This document shows positions 21,950-30,958 of a DNA stretch of 51,023 bases, piece after piece. The DNA lies in NCBI GenBank assembly GCA_042408965.1, contig JBHOQN010000086.1, forward strand, positions 1 to 51,023, written 5' to 3'. A program made the position numbers and the translations under genes. The stretch's first letter is position 1; the number at the start of each line of letters is the position of its first letter. This DNA is from Thermogemmatispora sp042408965 (GTDB lineage Bacteria > Chloroflexota > Ktedonobacteria > Ktedonobacterales > Ktedonobacteraceae). The notes under the pieces are model-generated. The model was not told the origin of the DNA. It did not search any database and worked only from the letters and a program-made list of their open reading frames with translations.

Positions 21950-23722
21950 ATGCTAACGTCATCACCCACTTCAGCGCCCACCAGGCGTCCCGCGGTCATA
22001 GCGGACGAGGGTCGTCCAGCGCTTCCCAGCGAGCTCTTCCCCGATCGCTGGTTGCCGCGGGTGCTGCGCCCGCGTGATCTCACGGTCTTGTGCCTCTTCG
22101 CCGTGTTGCTGATTACCAATGTGCAGACCGTGGGCAGCGGCGGAGGCAGCGCCTTTCTCTACTGGCTGCTGGGCTTTCTCTTCTTCTTGATCCCCTCGGC
22201 GCTGGTCTGTGCCCAGCTCTATCGCCTCTTCCCTGGCGAGGGCGCAGTTTACCTGTGGGCTAATAAAGCCCTGGGCAATTTCTGGGATACCTTTCTTGGC
22301 TTTTTTTGTAACTGGTGGCCGGGGGCCATCGGCCTGATCGTCGAAGTCGAAGCCGTGGTCTCCAGTCTTCAGGCCCTCAACAGCTCCTGGCTCACGGCTC
22401 CCTGGCAGCAGGGTCTGGCCGCCCTCTTCATTCTGTGTGCCGCCCAGGCTCTCTGTTATATGAGTCAGCGCTCTCTACAGCGCCTACTCAATATTGCCTG
22501 TCTTGCCTATCTCTCCCTCTTTCTTGTGGTTGGTCTCGCGGCCGTCCTCTGGTTGCTTACAGGCCATGCGCTGCAGAGTGACTTTTCTGCCCCCTCCTGG
22601 CAACCCGGCCCGGCGAACTATCCGCTCTTTGCCATCGTCACCCTGGCCTTGCTAGGGGTTGCCATCCCCCTCAATCTCGGCGCTGAGGTGAGCGACGAGC
22701 GCCGTGTCGATCGCTATCTCCTCTGGGCGACGCTTATCATTATCGCTGGCTATCTGCTTGCCACCTTCAGCGTGATGGCCGTGCTCTCGCCAACCGACCT
22801 GAAGAGCTCCGCCTTTCTCGATCTCCTGCTGGTACGGGCCTTCGGCCGGAGCGCCGGAAACGTCATCTCGGCTCTCTACGCCATCATGATGGCTGGCTAT
22901 TTTATCTGCGCGACTGCAGCGTACAATAGTATGTTCGCTCGCCTGCTACTGGTTGCGGGACTGGATCGCCGCTTACCGTCGGCGCTCTGCAGACTGAACC
23001 GACATAAGGTGCCGTTCAATGCCATGCTAGTGCAGACAGCGATCAACATGCTCTTCATCATCATACTCTTCTTCATCGCGCCTGGCTCGTCCAGTCCGGA
23101 GTTGCCGCTCACGATCTTCCTGGTTGTGATGAATGGAGCCTCGACCATCTGGAATATCGCCATGATCAGCCTCTTTCTCTGTGGCATCATCCTTTGCGTG
23201 CGCTATCGCGATCGTCTGGCTGGTCGCTTCATCGTGCCGCCGGTGGTGTTTCATCTCGCCGCTGTCTGTGGGATCGCCGTCGCCTCTTTCGCCATCTACG
23301 CCACCTTTTTCTTCGGCTCGCCGCTGCCTGATGTCCTCAACAACGCGGACTGGATCTTCTGGGTGCTCCTCTTTGTCCTGGCCAGCCTGACGATCGGCGC
23401 CATTTACAGCTTTCTGGTTCCCGAGGCGGAGGACCTGGTGGCGCTGGTCCATACCAGACGCAGCGCCGAGCGCCGGCCGGTGCCCCCAGTGACTGACCCC
23501 GCTGTGATGTCACGCAAGCTGGCCCCGGCGCCAGCTTCGACGCCGGGGCGTCAGACAGGTGGATTCCAGGCAGCCGTTGAGGCGCCACCAACAGGCATGC
23601 CTCCCACACATACCGTGCCGTGGCATATGCCGCTGCCTCCCTATTCGCAGCCGGAGCAGCGGCCCTCCTGGCCGTCGGTGGACGGACCGTATCGCGCTCC
23701 CTGGAACGGTACCGGACGCTGA
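21950..23722 (+). CDS. APC-superfamily amino acid permease with disordered C-terminal tail
   Basis: The 590-aa protein has about 12 predicted membrane helices and the layout of the amino acid-polyamine-organocation (APC) superfamily, with a first-helix region VLCLFAVLLITNVQTVGSGG and a cytoplasmic N-terminus of about 45 residues. The last 90 residues (from about 500) are Pro-rich and hydrophilic, an extension not typical of the family. The start at 21950 is chosen over 21929 because CAGGAGG lies 9 bases before it. The substrate is not predictable; glutamate/GABA antiporter-like members have similar length. It follows the PATAN-like gene by 43 bp. Confidence 0.85.
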   Translation: MLTSSPTSAPTRRPAVIADEGRPALPSELFPDRWLPRVLRPRDLTVLCLFAVLLITNVQTVGSGGGSAFLYWLLGFLFFLIPSALVCAQLYRLFPGEGAVYLWANKALGNFWDTFLGFFCNWWPGAIGLIVEVEAVVSSLQALNSSWLTAPWQQGLAALFILCAAQALCYMSQRSLQRLLNIACLAYLSLFLVVGLAAVLWLLTGHALQSDFSAPSWQPGPANYPLFAIVTLALLGVAIPLNLGAEVSDERRVDRYLLWATLIIIAGYLLATFSVMAVLSPTDLKSSAFLDLLLVRAFGRSAGNVISALYAIMMAGYFICATAAYNSMFARLLLVAGLDRRLPSALCRLNRHKVPFNAMLVQTAINMLFIIILFFIAPGSSSPELPLTIFLVVMNGASTIWNIAMISLFLCGIILCVRYRDRLAGRFIVPPVVFHLAAVCGIAVASFAIYATFFFGSPLPDVLNNADWIFWVLLFVLASLTIGAIYSFLVPEAEDLVALVHTRRSAERRPVPPVTDPAVMSRKLAPAPASTPGRQTGGFQAAVEAPPTGMPPTHTVPWHMPLPPYSQPEQRPSWPSVDGPYRAPWNGTGR

Positions 23723-23751
23723 GGGGAGTGCTGTGCTGGGGGAGCAGCGCT

Positions 23752-23778
23752 GAGGTTCACGAGGTTCGTGAGGTCCAC
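23752..23778. repeat. Three tandem 9-bp units before the second permease gene
   Basis: GAGGTTCAC, GAGGTTCGT and GAGGTCCAC follow directly on each other between the two permease genes. They could be a binding site or leader element; no hairpin of note is formed. Confidence 0.4.
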
Positions 23779-23909
23779 GAGATCATGGCAGCACGCGCTC
23801 GCGATACATGATCTCAGCCCTTGATCCTGGCCGCTGGTTCCTGGCTAACCTGCGACCTACGTTGATCTGCCAGCACGTTGCTGGCTCACAGAGCAGAAAG
23901 GAGCGATCT

Positions 23910-25361
23910 ATGAGCAACGTTGAAGAACAATCCCCATCCCTGCTGACTGGGGAGGAGTACCGCCTGCGCGGAGACAGTCTGGGCATCTTTGACGCGCTGG
24001 CCCAGTCCGTGGCGCTGCTCTCGCTGGAGATGGGCATCGCCCTCTCCAGTTCTTTTGCGGCGGCCTCCGCTGGAGCGGCTGCTCCCCTGGCCTACGTTGT
24101 GGCTGGCCTGGCGAGTCTCTGCCTGGCGTACGTCATCATCCGCTTCACCCGTCGCATTGCCAGTGCAGGCGGCCTCTACACCTACATCGCTCAGGGATTG
24201 GGTCCCCAGGCCGGCTTCATCGGCGGCTGGATGTACGGAGGCGCCTTTGCTACCGGCGCCTCCTTTACACTGGTCATTTCCAGTATCTTTCTCAATCAGT
24301 TGCTCGAACACGCCGGTATCCATCTACACTGGCTGATTATCTTCAGCGTCTTGCTTGTCGTACTCTTCCTCTTCGCTTTTTTCGATGTGCGTCTCTCGAC
24401 GCGCGTCCAGCTACTGCTCTCGCTGGTCGGCATACTCTCCGTGCTGGCCCTGGCGGTCATCATTCTCGCCAGAGGCGGTGCTGGCGGAATCTCGTTCACG
24501 CCTCTCTCGCCGGGGGCCCTGACGGGGGGAGTCTCCTCGCTCTTCTTTGCCGCCATCTTCAGCTTTACCTCCTTTATCGGCTTTGAGGCGGCCGCTGTCC
24601 TGGGCGAAGAGACGGCGCGACCGCGGCGTGCCATTCCCCTGGCCATTCTGGCGGCCGTGCTGATCGCTATGTTCTACTACGTGTTCGTCTCCTTTGCCAT
24701 GGCCAACGGCTACGGTGTGGCACATATCAATCAGTGGGCTAACGACCAGGCCCCGCTCGATACCCTCGCCACGCGCTACTCGGGGGCTGTGCTGGCGACG
24801 CTGGTCGACCTGATGGTGGCCATCGGGGCCTTCAGCGCGACCCTGGCCGGGGTCGTACTGGCCTCGCGTATGATGTTCGCCATGGGCCGTGACGGTGGCC
24901 TCCCGCGTCTCTTCTCCGTGACTCATCCGCGCTACAGGACGCCCTGGGTCGCCATTCTGGTGGTTCTTGCCATCACCTTCCTACTGGGGGCGACGCTGGG
25001 GTTGAAGCTGGGCCCCTTCCTCTTCTTCGGCTTTCTGGCAACCACGGCCTCCCTGGGCATCCTGCTGGCCTACATTCTGGTCGCTCTCTCTGGCCTCGTC
25101 GTCTCGCTGCGCGCCAGGACTGGAGGCTTCTCCATCATTCTCCTGGTCGATGTACTGCTGCCGCTGATCGCGATTGTTATCTGTGGATTCACTATTTACA
25201 GCTCAGTGATCCCTGTCCCGCAACCGCCCTTGAACTATGCACCCTATGTCGCTGCTGCCTGGCTGCTGATTGGTCTACTCTTGCTGGCGATCCTGCTCCT
25301 CAGAAATCCGCAGCGCGTGGGCCAGTTTGGCAAGATTCTTGGCGAGCATGCCAGCGAGTAA
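23910..25361 (+). CDS. APC-superfamily amino acid permease
   Basis: The 483-aa protein has about 12 membrane helices. The first is LGIFDALAQSVALLSLEMGI, and the stretch GFEAAAVLGEETARPRRAIP in the middle is the conserved helix-6/loop region of APC permeases (G-F-E then EE..P.R.IP). The sequence TRRIASAGGLYTYIAQGLGP is the typical helix-3 glycine-rich start. The start at 23910 is set by AAAGGAG 9 bases upstream; the frame is open further but without a ribosome site. The predicted function is uptake or exchange of an amino acid or amine. It is 22 bp from the GNAT gene and likely co-transcribed with it. Confidence 0.9.
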   Translation: MSNVEEQSPSLLTGEEYRLRGDSLGIFDALAQSVALLSLEMGIALSSSFAAASAGAAAPLAYVVAGLASLCLAYVIIRFTRRIASAGGLYTYIAQGLGPQAGFIGGWMYGGAFATGASFTLVISSIFLNQLLEHAGIHLHWLIIFSVLLVVLFLFAFFDVRLSTRVQLLLSLVGILSVLALAVIILARGGAGGISFTPLSPGALTGGVSSLFFAAIFSFTSFIGFEAAAVLGEETARPRRAIPLAILAAVLIAMFYYVFVSFAMANGYGVAHINQWANDQAPLDTLATRYSGAVLATLVDLMVAIGAFSATLAGVVLASRMMFAMGRDGGLPRLFSVTHPRYRTPWVAILVVLAITFLLGATLGLKLGPFLFFGFLATTASLGILLAYILVALSGLVVSLRARTGGFSIILLVDVLLPLIAIVICGFTIYSSVIPVPQPPLNYAPYVAAAWLLIGLLLLAILLLRNPQRVGQFGKILGEHASE

Positions 25362-25383
25362 TGGCTGAAGGGAGAACGCTCCT

Positions 25384-26223
25384 ATGGAACAGAAGTCAAA
25401 TCGATCGCCGGTGATCGAGGCCATTGAGATCAATCTCCAGGCCTCCTATGAGCATCTGGGGCGCGCCCTGGAGGGCACTTTTCACCAGCAGACCGACCTG
25501 TGCTACTTCTTCACAGGAAGACCAGTTTTTCTCTGCAACGGCGTCATCCGCTTTCAATGTCGTGCGACTGAGGCGGAGGAGCGCATCGAGGCCCTCTGCG
25601 GAGAGGCAAGCAGACGGCGGGTTCCGCTGACCTGGCTGCTCGGTCCTTCATCGGCGCCGGCTGACCTGGAGCAGCGTTTACTGGCACGGGGCTGTCGCGA
25701 GGACGAGCAGGTCCCTGGCATGGCCATTGATCTGGCTGGCTGTGAGACGCTCCAGGTGAGTGCCCCGGCGGGTCTGGAGATCAAGGAGGTGGCCGATGCG
25801 GCCACTATGGAGCGCTGGCTGACTGTGCTCTATAACGGTTTTGGCTTTCCCGAGCCGATCAGAGCGGTCTTCTCTGGTCTCTATCGCCGCTACGGCTTTC
25901 TCCCCCAGCAGTCGGTGCGCTACCTGCTGGGCACGCTGGACGGCGTGGCGGTGGGCACGGCCCTGCTCAACTTTGAGGGTGGCGTGCCCGGTCTCTACGG
26001 CATTGCAACGCTGCCCCATCTGAGGCGCCAGGGGATCGGCGCGGCCATGACGCTGGCAGCCATGCGGGCTGCGCGTGCCGCGGGCTACCAGATCGCCACG
26101 CTGCAGGCGACGCCGATGGGTTTCAACGTCTATCGTCGTCTGGGCTGGCAGGAGTACTGCCTCTTCAAGACCTTGATCTACCAGCCCGTCGCCGACGAGC
26201 CGCCTTCCGCCAGCGCCTCCTGA
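25384..26223 (+). CDS. GNAT family N-acetyltransferase with an N-terminal extra domain
   Basis: Residues about 125-270 of this 279-aa protein carry a GNAT fold. Motif A, which binds acetyl-CoA pyrophosphate, is LRRQGIGAAMT, preceded by VPGLYGIATLPH and followed by YRRLGWQEY, a standard motif B. The first 115 residues show no motif I recognise and may be a second, degenerate GNAT domain. The substrate may be an amine or amino acid, given the adjacent permease, but that is inference. The ribosome site is GAAGGGAGAA before ATG. A strong terminator-like hairpin lies 14 bp after its stop. Confidence 0.85.
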   Translation: MEQKSNRSPVIEAIEINLQASYEHLGRALEGTFHQQTDLCYFFTGRPVFLCNGVIRFQCRATEAEERIEALCGEASRRRVPLTWLLGPSSAPADLEQRLLARGCREDEQVPGMAIDLAGCETLQVSAPAGLEIKEVADAATMERWLTVLYNGFGFPEPIRAVFSGLYRRYGFLPQQSVRYLLGTLDGVAVGTALLNFEGGVPGLYGIATLPHLRRQGIGAAMTLAAMRAARAAGYQIATLQATPMGFNVYRRLGWQEYCLFKTLIYQPVADEPPSASAS

Positions 26224-26236
26224 GGGGCTTTCATAC

Positions 26237-26283
26237 AGAGGGTGTCAGCTCTCAAGAGTGGATCGCGAGAGCTGACACCCTCT
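26237..26283. terminator. Perfect 17-bp hairpin ending the permease-GNAT operon
   Basis: AGAGGGTGTCAGCTCTC (26237-26253) pairs perfectly with 26267-26283 over a 13-nt loop. It separates the plus-strand operon from the mutS promoter. There is no U-tract. Confidence 0.7.
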
Positions 26284-26326
26284 ACGATCTTCTGCTCTCG
26301 CCGAGAGGCCACCCGGCTGACCGACC

Positions 26327-26355
26327 TTTACAAGTGGGACGGAATACGCTATAGT
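26327..26355 (+). promoter_or_regulatory. Sigma70 promoter for mutS-mutL
   Basis: TTTACA (26327-26332), 17 bp, TATAGT (26350-26355). Transcription starts near 26362, which excludes the upstream GTG at 26360 as the mutS start. Confidence 0.75.
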
Positions 26356-26398
26356 ACAGGTGTTTCAGCGAAGGATCGGCAGACCAGGAGAAGAAGAG

Positions 26399-29152
26399 GT
26401 GAAGGTTACACCGGCACGGCGTCAGTACCTGCAGATCAAAAGTCAGTATCCCGATGCCATCCTGCTCTATCAAGTGGGCGACTTCTACGAGACCTTTGAC
26501 GAGGACGCCCGCATCGCGGCGCGTGAGCTGCAGATCGTGCTCACCGCCCGCCACTACGGCGAGGAGCGGGTGCCGCTGGCGGGCATCCCTCTCCACGCCC
26601 TGGAGAACTACGTTGGCAAGCTCATCCAGCGTGGCTACAAGGTGGCCATCTGTGATCAGGTGGGCGAGGTCGGGCGCGGCGTAGTCGAGCGGGCGGTCAC
26701 GCGCATTCTGACGGCTGGCACGCTCTCCGAACCGAATCTCCTACCAGCGCGCCAGAATAACTATCTCGTGGCCATCGCCGCCGCCCGCCAGCAGACGGGC
26801 CTGGCAGCGGTCGACGTCAGCACCGGCGAGTTCAGTGTCACCTGGTTTACCCCCGCCGAGCTGCCGGCTGCCCTGGAGGCCGAGCTCCAGCGTCTCGCTC
26901 CCGCGGAGTGTCTCCTCGTCGAGGGTACGCCGCAGGACGCCTACCGTTTCCCTGCGTCGAGCCTGACCGTGACCCACTGCCCGCCGCACTTCTTCGAGGT
27001 GGAGGCGGCGCGCACCCGCCTGATGCGCCATTTCGCTGTGCAATCGCTCGAGGCCTACGGCTGTGCGCAGGCGCCGCAGGCCATCGCCGCCGCCGGGGCG
27101 ATCGTCGCCTACCTCGAGAAGATGAATACCGCCTTGCTCTCTCTGCTGACAGGTCTGCGCGCCTATCAGACCAGCAGCTATATGATCCTCGACGCCCATA
27201 CCCAGCGCAACCTCGCACTGCTCCAGGGTGCGCGCAGCGGCACCGTCCAGGGCAGCCTGCTGGCTGTCCTCGACCGCACCCTAACTCCCATGGGGGCCCG
27301 TTGTCTGCGGCGTATGCTCACCCAGCCCCTGCTGGATCTCACGCTGCTCAATGCCCGCCTGGAGAGTGTTGCCGAACTCTACGCCAGCCCGGCACTGCGC
27401 AGCCGGCTCGCGATCTCCCTCCAGAGCCTGGGTGATCTCGAGCGCAGCGCCGGTCGCGTGCGTCAGGGTACTGCGACCCTGCGCGAGGTCCAGGGCCTGC
27501 GCGTCTATCTGGAGGCTATCCCACGCCTGCGCGAACTGCTCCAGAGCTGTCAGGCCCCGCTCCTGCAAGAGATCGCGGCCGATCTCGATGATTGCCCTCA
27601 GATGCGCGATCTCATCGCGCGTGCGCTTGTCTCCGATGGCTCGTCTGGTTCGGCCTACGATGCCGGTGAGCACGGCCGCCTGATCCGCGCCGGCTTCCAT
27701 GCCGAGCTTGATGCGCTGATCGCCTCCATTCGCGATTCGCGCCTCTGGATGGCGCGCCTTGAGCCGCTCGAGCGCGAACGCACGGGCATCAAGTCCCTCA
27801 GGGTCGGCTATAACAAAGTGTTCGGCTACTACATCGAAGTGAGCAAGGCCAACCGCCATCTGGTCCCTGCAGATTATGAGCGCCGCCAGACCCTTACCAA
27901 CGCTGAACGCTACATCACGCCCGAGCTCAAGGAGCATGAGGCGCGCATTCTCAACGCCGAGGAGCGCATCGATGAACTTGAGCGCAGCATCTTTGCTGAT
28001 GTTCTGCGCCAGCTCAGCGTGGACTATGAGCGAGTCATGCGCACAGCCGCCGCTGTGGCGCGCGCCGACGTCCTCTTGAGCCTGGCGGAGGTGGCGGCCC
28101 ACTATGGCTACGTGCGACCCGTGCTGGAGCAGGGCCTGGCCCTCGACATCGTCGCTGGACGCCATCCCGTGGTCGAGCGCAGCCTGGACGGCGATCTCTT
28201 CATTCCTAACGATACCCATATGGAGGCCGAGGCTGGCGAGCGCATCCTCCTGCTGACCGGGCCGAACATGGCGGGGAAGTCCACCTATCTGCGGCAGGTT
28301 GCCCTGATCACTCTGCTTGCCCAGATTGGCAGCTTTGTGCCGGCGAAGAGCGCGCGCATCGGTCTGGTGGATCGCATTTTCACGCGCGTGGGAGCGGAGG
28401 ATGATATTGCTTCCGGGAAGAGCACCTTCATGCTCGAAATGGAGGAGACGGCCGCCATTTTGCACCATGCCACGCGCCACAGCCTGATCGTGCTCGATGA
28501 GATCGGACGAGGCACCAGCACCTATGATGGGTTGGCCATCGCGCGCGCCGTGGTGGAGCATCTTCATGCCGTTGTGCAGGCGCGTACACTTTTCGCGACC
28601 CACTATCATGAGCTGGCTGCGATGGCCGACGAGCTGCCGCACCTGCGCGTCTACACCATGGCCATCAGTGAGCAGGAGGAGGGCGAGATCATCTTTCTGC
28701 ATCGCGTCACGCCCGGCTGCATTGGCCGTAGCTATGGCGTGCACGTGGCGCGCCTGGCGGGCATGCCAGCCAGTATCGTCCAGCGCGCACAGGAGGTTCT
28801 CAAGCATCTCGAAGTGGGCCAGCACGCTCCGGGACAGACTCCCGCCGTGGCCCTGGTCGCTGGCGTCCGGCCGTCCGCGCTACCTGGTCAATCTGGTCCG
28901 CTTGCTGCGAATGGTCACACCCTTGCTGAGGAGCGCCGCCTGCTGCAGCCCGCTGATCCCGCCCCACTCATGGACTACGCCTGGCAGAGCGAGGAGGCCC
29001 GCTGCGTCGCCCATCAGCTCCTGCTGGAGCAAGAGTCAGGCGTGGAGCTACTTGATCAGATCGACGTCTGCGCGATTACGCCGCTGGACGCCCTCAATCT
29101 CCTCTTCCTGGTGCAGCGTAGGAAGCAGAGAAAGACGTCGGAGATCCTATGA
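26399..29152 (+). CDS. mutS: DNA mismatch repair protein MutS
   Basis: The protein (917 aa from GTG at 26399, chosen because AGGAGAA lies before it and the promoter rules out the earlier GTG) recognises mispaired bases and starts repair. The mismatch-reading Phe-x-Glu motif is in GDFYETF near residue 32. Core and clamp domains follow, and the ATPase has Walker A GPNMAGKSTYLRQ near 621, Walker B LIVLDEIGRGTST and the signature TFMLEMEETA. It is about 60 residues longer than E. coli MutS, mainly in the C-terminal tail (VALVAGVRPS to the LDALNLLFLVQ helix), which in this family serves dimer-tetramer assembly. It overlaps mutL by 4 bp (ATGA), implying coupled translation. Confidence 0.97.
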   Translation: MKVTPARRQYLQIKSQYPDAILLYQVGDFYETFDEDARIAARELQIVLTARHYGEERVPLAGIPLHALENYVGKLIQRGYKVAICDQVGEVGRGVVERAVTRILTAGTLSEPNLLPARQNNYLVAIAAARQQTGLAAVDVSTGEFSVTWFTPAELPAALEAELQRLAPAECLLVEGTPQDAYRFPASSLTVTHCPPHFFEVEAARTRLMRHFAVQSLEAYGCAQAPQAIAAAGAIVAYLEKMNTALLSLLTGLRAYQTSSYMILDAHTQRNLALLQGARSGTVQGSLLAVLDRTLTPMGARCLRRMLTQPLLDLTLLNARLESVAELYASPALRSRLAISLQSLGDLERSAGRVRQGTATLREVQGLRVYLEAIPRLRELLQSCQAPLLQEIAADLDDCPQMRDLIARALVSDGSSGSAYDAGEHGRLIRAGFHAELDALIASIRDSRLWMARLEPLERERTGIKSLRVGYNKVFGYYIEVSKANRHLVPADYERRQTLTNAERYITPELKEHEARILNAEERIDELERSIFADVLRQLSVDYERVMRTAAAVARADVLLSLAEVAAHYGYVRPVLEQGLALDIVAGRHPVVERSLDGDLFIPNDTHMEAEAGERILLLTGPNMAGKSTYLRQVALITLLAQIGSFVPAKSARIGLVDRIFTRVGAEDDIASGKSTFMLEMEETAAILHHATRHSLIVLDEIGRGTSTYDGLAIARAVVEHLHAVVQARTLFATHYHELAAMADELPHLRVYTMAISEQEEGEIIFLHRVTPGCIGRSYGVHVARLAGMPASIVQRAQEVLKHLEVGQHAPGQTPAVALVAGVRPSALPGQSGPLAANGHTLAEERRLLQPADPAPLMDYAWQSEEARCVAHQLLLEQESGVELLDQIDVCAITPLDALNLLFLVQRRKQRKTSEIL

Positions 29153-30939
29153 GCCTGTTGCCGTGTGGTACGGGGTCGGACTGGCCCGCCAGGGAGCGTA
29201 TTCCCATTCGTCAGTTGTCGCCAGAGGTCGCTGAGCGCATCGCAGCCGGTGAGGTGATTGAACGCCCCGTCTCGGTGGTCAAAGAACTGCTCGAGAATGC
29301 CCTCGATGCGGGAGCGCGCGAGATTCGCGTGGAGATTCGCGCGGGCGGCCTGCAGTTGATCCGCGTCAGCGATGATGGCTGCGGCATCCCGGAGGAGGAG
29401 CTAGAGCGCGCCTGTGCTCGTCACACGACCAGCAAGATCAGGGAGGTCGGGGATCTCGCCCACCTGCGCACGCTCGGCTTTCGCGGCGAGGCCCTGGCCA
29501 GCATTGCCGCCGTCTCTGAGCTGACGCTGGTCAGCCGCAGCGAGGAGAGCGCGGCGCGCGCTCTCGAAGAGCCGGCCGCCTGGTTGACTGTGCGCGGCGG
29601 CACGGTGCTGGAGCGTGGCCAGCGCGCGCGTCCCCGTGGAACGACCGTCACTGTACGCGAGCTGTTCTACAACGTACCGGCGCGTCTGAAATTTATGCGC
29701 GGTCCCCGCGCTGAGGCTGGCCGTATTCTGCAGCTCCTCTCCTGTTACGCCGCCGGCTACCCGGCAGTGCGTTTTAACCTCAGCGTGGAGGGGCAGTCAC
29801 TGCTCCAGACGGCTGGTAGTGGGGATCTGGCCATCGCTCTGGCCGAACTCTATCAATTGCCACTCGCTGAGCTGCTGACGCCCCTGGCATTTGAGGACGA
29901 GCGCCTCAGGCTCTGGGGCTATATCGGCAATCGTGCGCTGGCTCAGCCCGGCCGCCAGCATGTGATGCTCTTCATCAACGGGCGGCCCGTGCAGGTACGT
30001 GCCCTGCAGGAGGCGCTCGAAGCAGCCTACCGCCCTCTGCTGCCACGGGGCAGGCATCCGCTGCTGGTGCTGCAGCTCTCCCTTCCGCCTGAAGAAGTAG
30101 ACGTCAATGTCCATCCCGCCAAGATCGAGGTGCGTCTGCTGCGCGAGCAGGAGCTGGCCGCCATACTCACCAGCAGCGTACGTGCGGTGCTCGAGCGCAG
30201 TCCCGCTCTGCCGGCCGAGGCTGTCTCGCTCGCCCCCCTGGCCGTCTATCAGCGCCGGCTGCTCACTTCGGCGGCTCCGCGGCGGCGCGGCCTGCGCCTC
30301 GCCGAGCAGAGTGCCAGCTATCGTCTCTCTGATGCCAGGACGGAGCGTGCCGCCATGCTGGAGAGCCTGAGGCCGCTGGCCCAGTTGCAGCAGGCGGTTA
30401 TCCTGGCCGAGGCACCTGACGGCAGCCTCTACCTGGTTGATCAGCACCGTGCCCATGAGCGTATCATCTATGAGCAGTTGCGTGCCAGCAGCGCCACTCC
30501 CTCTGCTGAGACGGCGAGCCTGCCCGCCCATCTGCTCCTTGAGCCAGTGGTGGTAGAGTTAAAGGCCTGGCAGGCCGAGCTGCTGGAGCAGCGCCTGGCT
30601 GTGCTGGCCGATCTGGGGCTGGAGTGCCAGCACTTTGGAGGGCGCAGCTTCCTGGTACGCTCCGTGCCGCAGGACATCGGCGATCGCGAGCAACTGGCCA
30701 GCCACCTGCGCGAGCTCGTCGAGATCGCCCTGGAGGAGAGCGAGGACTGGAAAGATCACCTCTTGATCAGCCTCGCCTGCAGAGCAGCCCTGCGCCGTGG
30801 GCGTCCGCTCTCACCGGCCGAGCAGCACGAGCTGCTGCAGAACCTTGCGCGCACGGCCGCCCCGGCCGTCTGTCCCCACGGAAGCCCCGTGCTACTGCAC
30901 TACAGCCGGGCCTTTCTCGTTGAGAAGTTTGACTGGTAG
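29149..30939 (+). CDS. mutL: DNA mismatch repair protein MutL (endonuclease type)
   Basis: The 596-aa protein links mismatch recognition to strand removal. GHL ATPase motifs are clear: ELLENALDAGA, DDGCGI and GFRGEALASI in the first 120 residues, followed by the transducer domain. The C-terminal domain carries the metal site DQHRAHERIIYE near residue 431; it matches the endonuclease motif DQHAxxExxxxE except that Ala is Arg. Further metal-site motifs ACRAALRRG and CPHGSP are present. It is therefore predicted to nick DNA itself, as in bacteria lacking MutH. The leading 17 residues before RIPIRQLSPEV are extra. Its start overlaps the mutS stop. Confidence 0.96.
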   Translation: MSLLPCGTGSDWPARERIPIRQLSPEVAERIAAGEVIERPVSVVKELLENALDAGAREIRVEIRAGGLQLIRVSDDGCGIPEEELERACARHTTSKIREVGDLAHLRTLGFRGEALASIAAVSELTLVSRSEESAARALEEPAAWLTVRGGTVLERGQRARPRGTTVTVRELFYNVPARLKFMRGPRAEAGRILQLLSCYAAGYPAVRFNLSVEGQSLLQTAGSGDLAIALAELYQLPLAELLTPLAFEDERLRLWGYIGNRALAQPGRQHVMLFINGRPVQVRALQEALEAAYRPLLPRGRHPLLVLQLSLPPEEVDVNVHPAKIEVRLLREQELAAILTSSVRAVLERSPALPAEAVSLAPLAVYQRRLLTSAAPRRRGLRLAEQSASYRLSDARTERAAMLESLRPLAQLQQAVILAEAPDGSLYLVDQHRAHERIIYEQLRASSATPSAETASLPAHLLLEPVVVELKAWQAELLEQRLAVLADLGLECQHFGGRSFLVRSVPQDIGDREQLASHLRELVEIALEESEDWKDHLLISLACRAALRRGRPLSPAEQHELLQNLARTAAPAVCPHGSPVLLHYSRAFLVEKFDW

Positions 30940-30958
30940 CAGACCCCCGTATCATTCC

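Noticed and set aside
27281..28825. 514-aa minus-strand open frame inside mutS
   Set aside because: It lies entirely opposite an unmistakable MutS and shows no family motifs; it is a codon-bias shadow typical of GC-rich genes.
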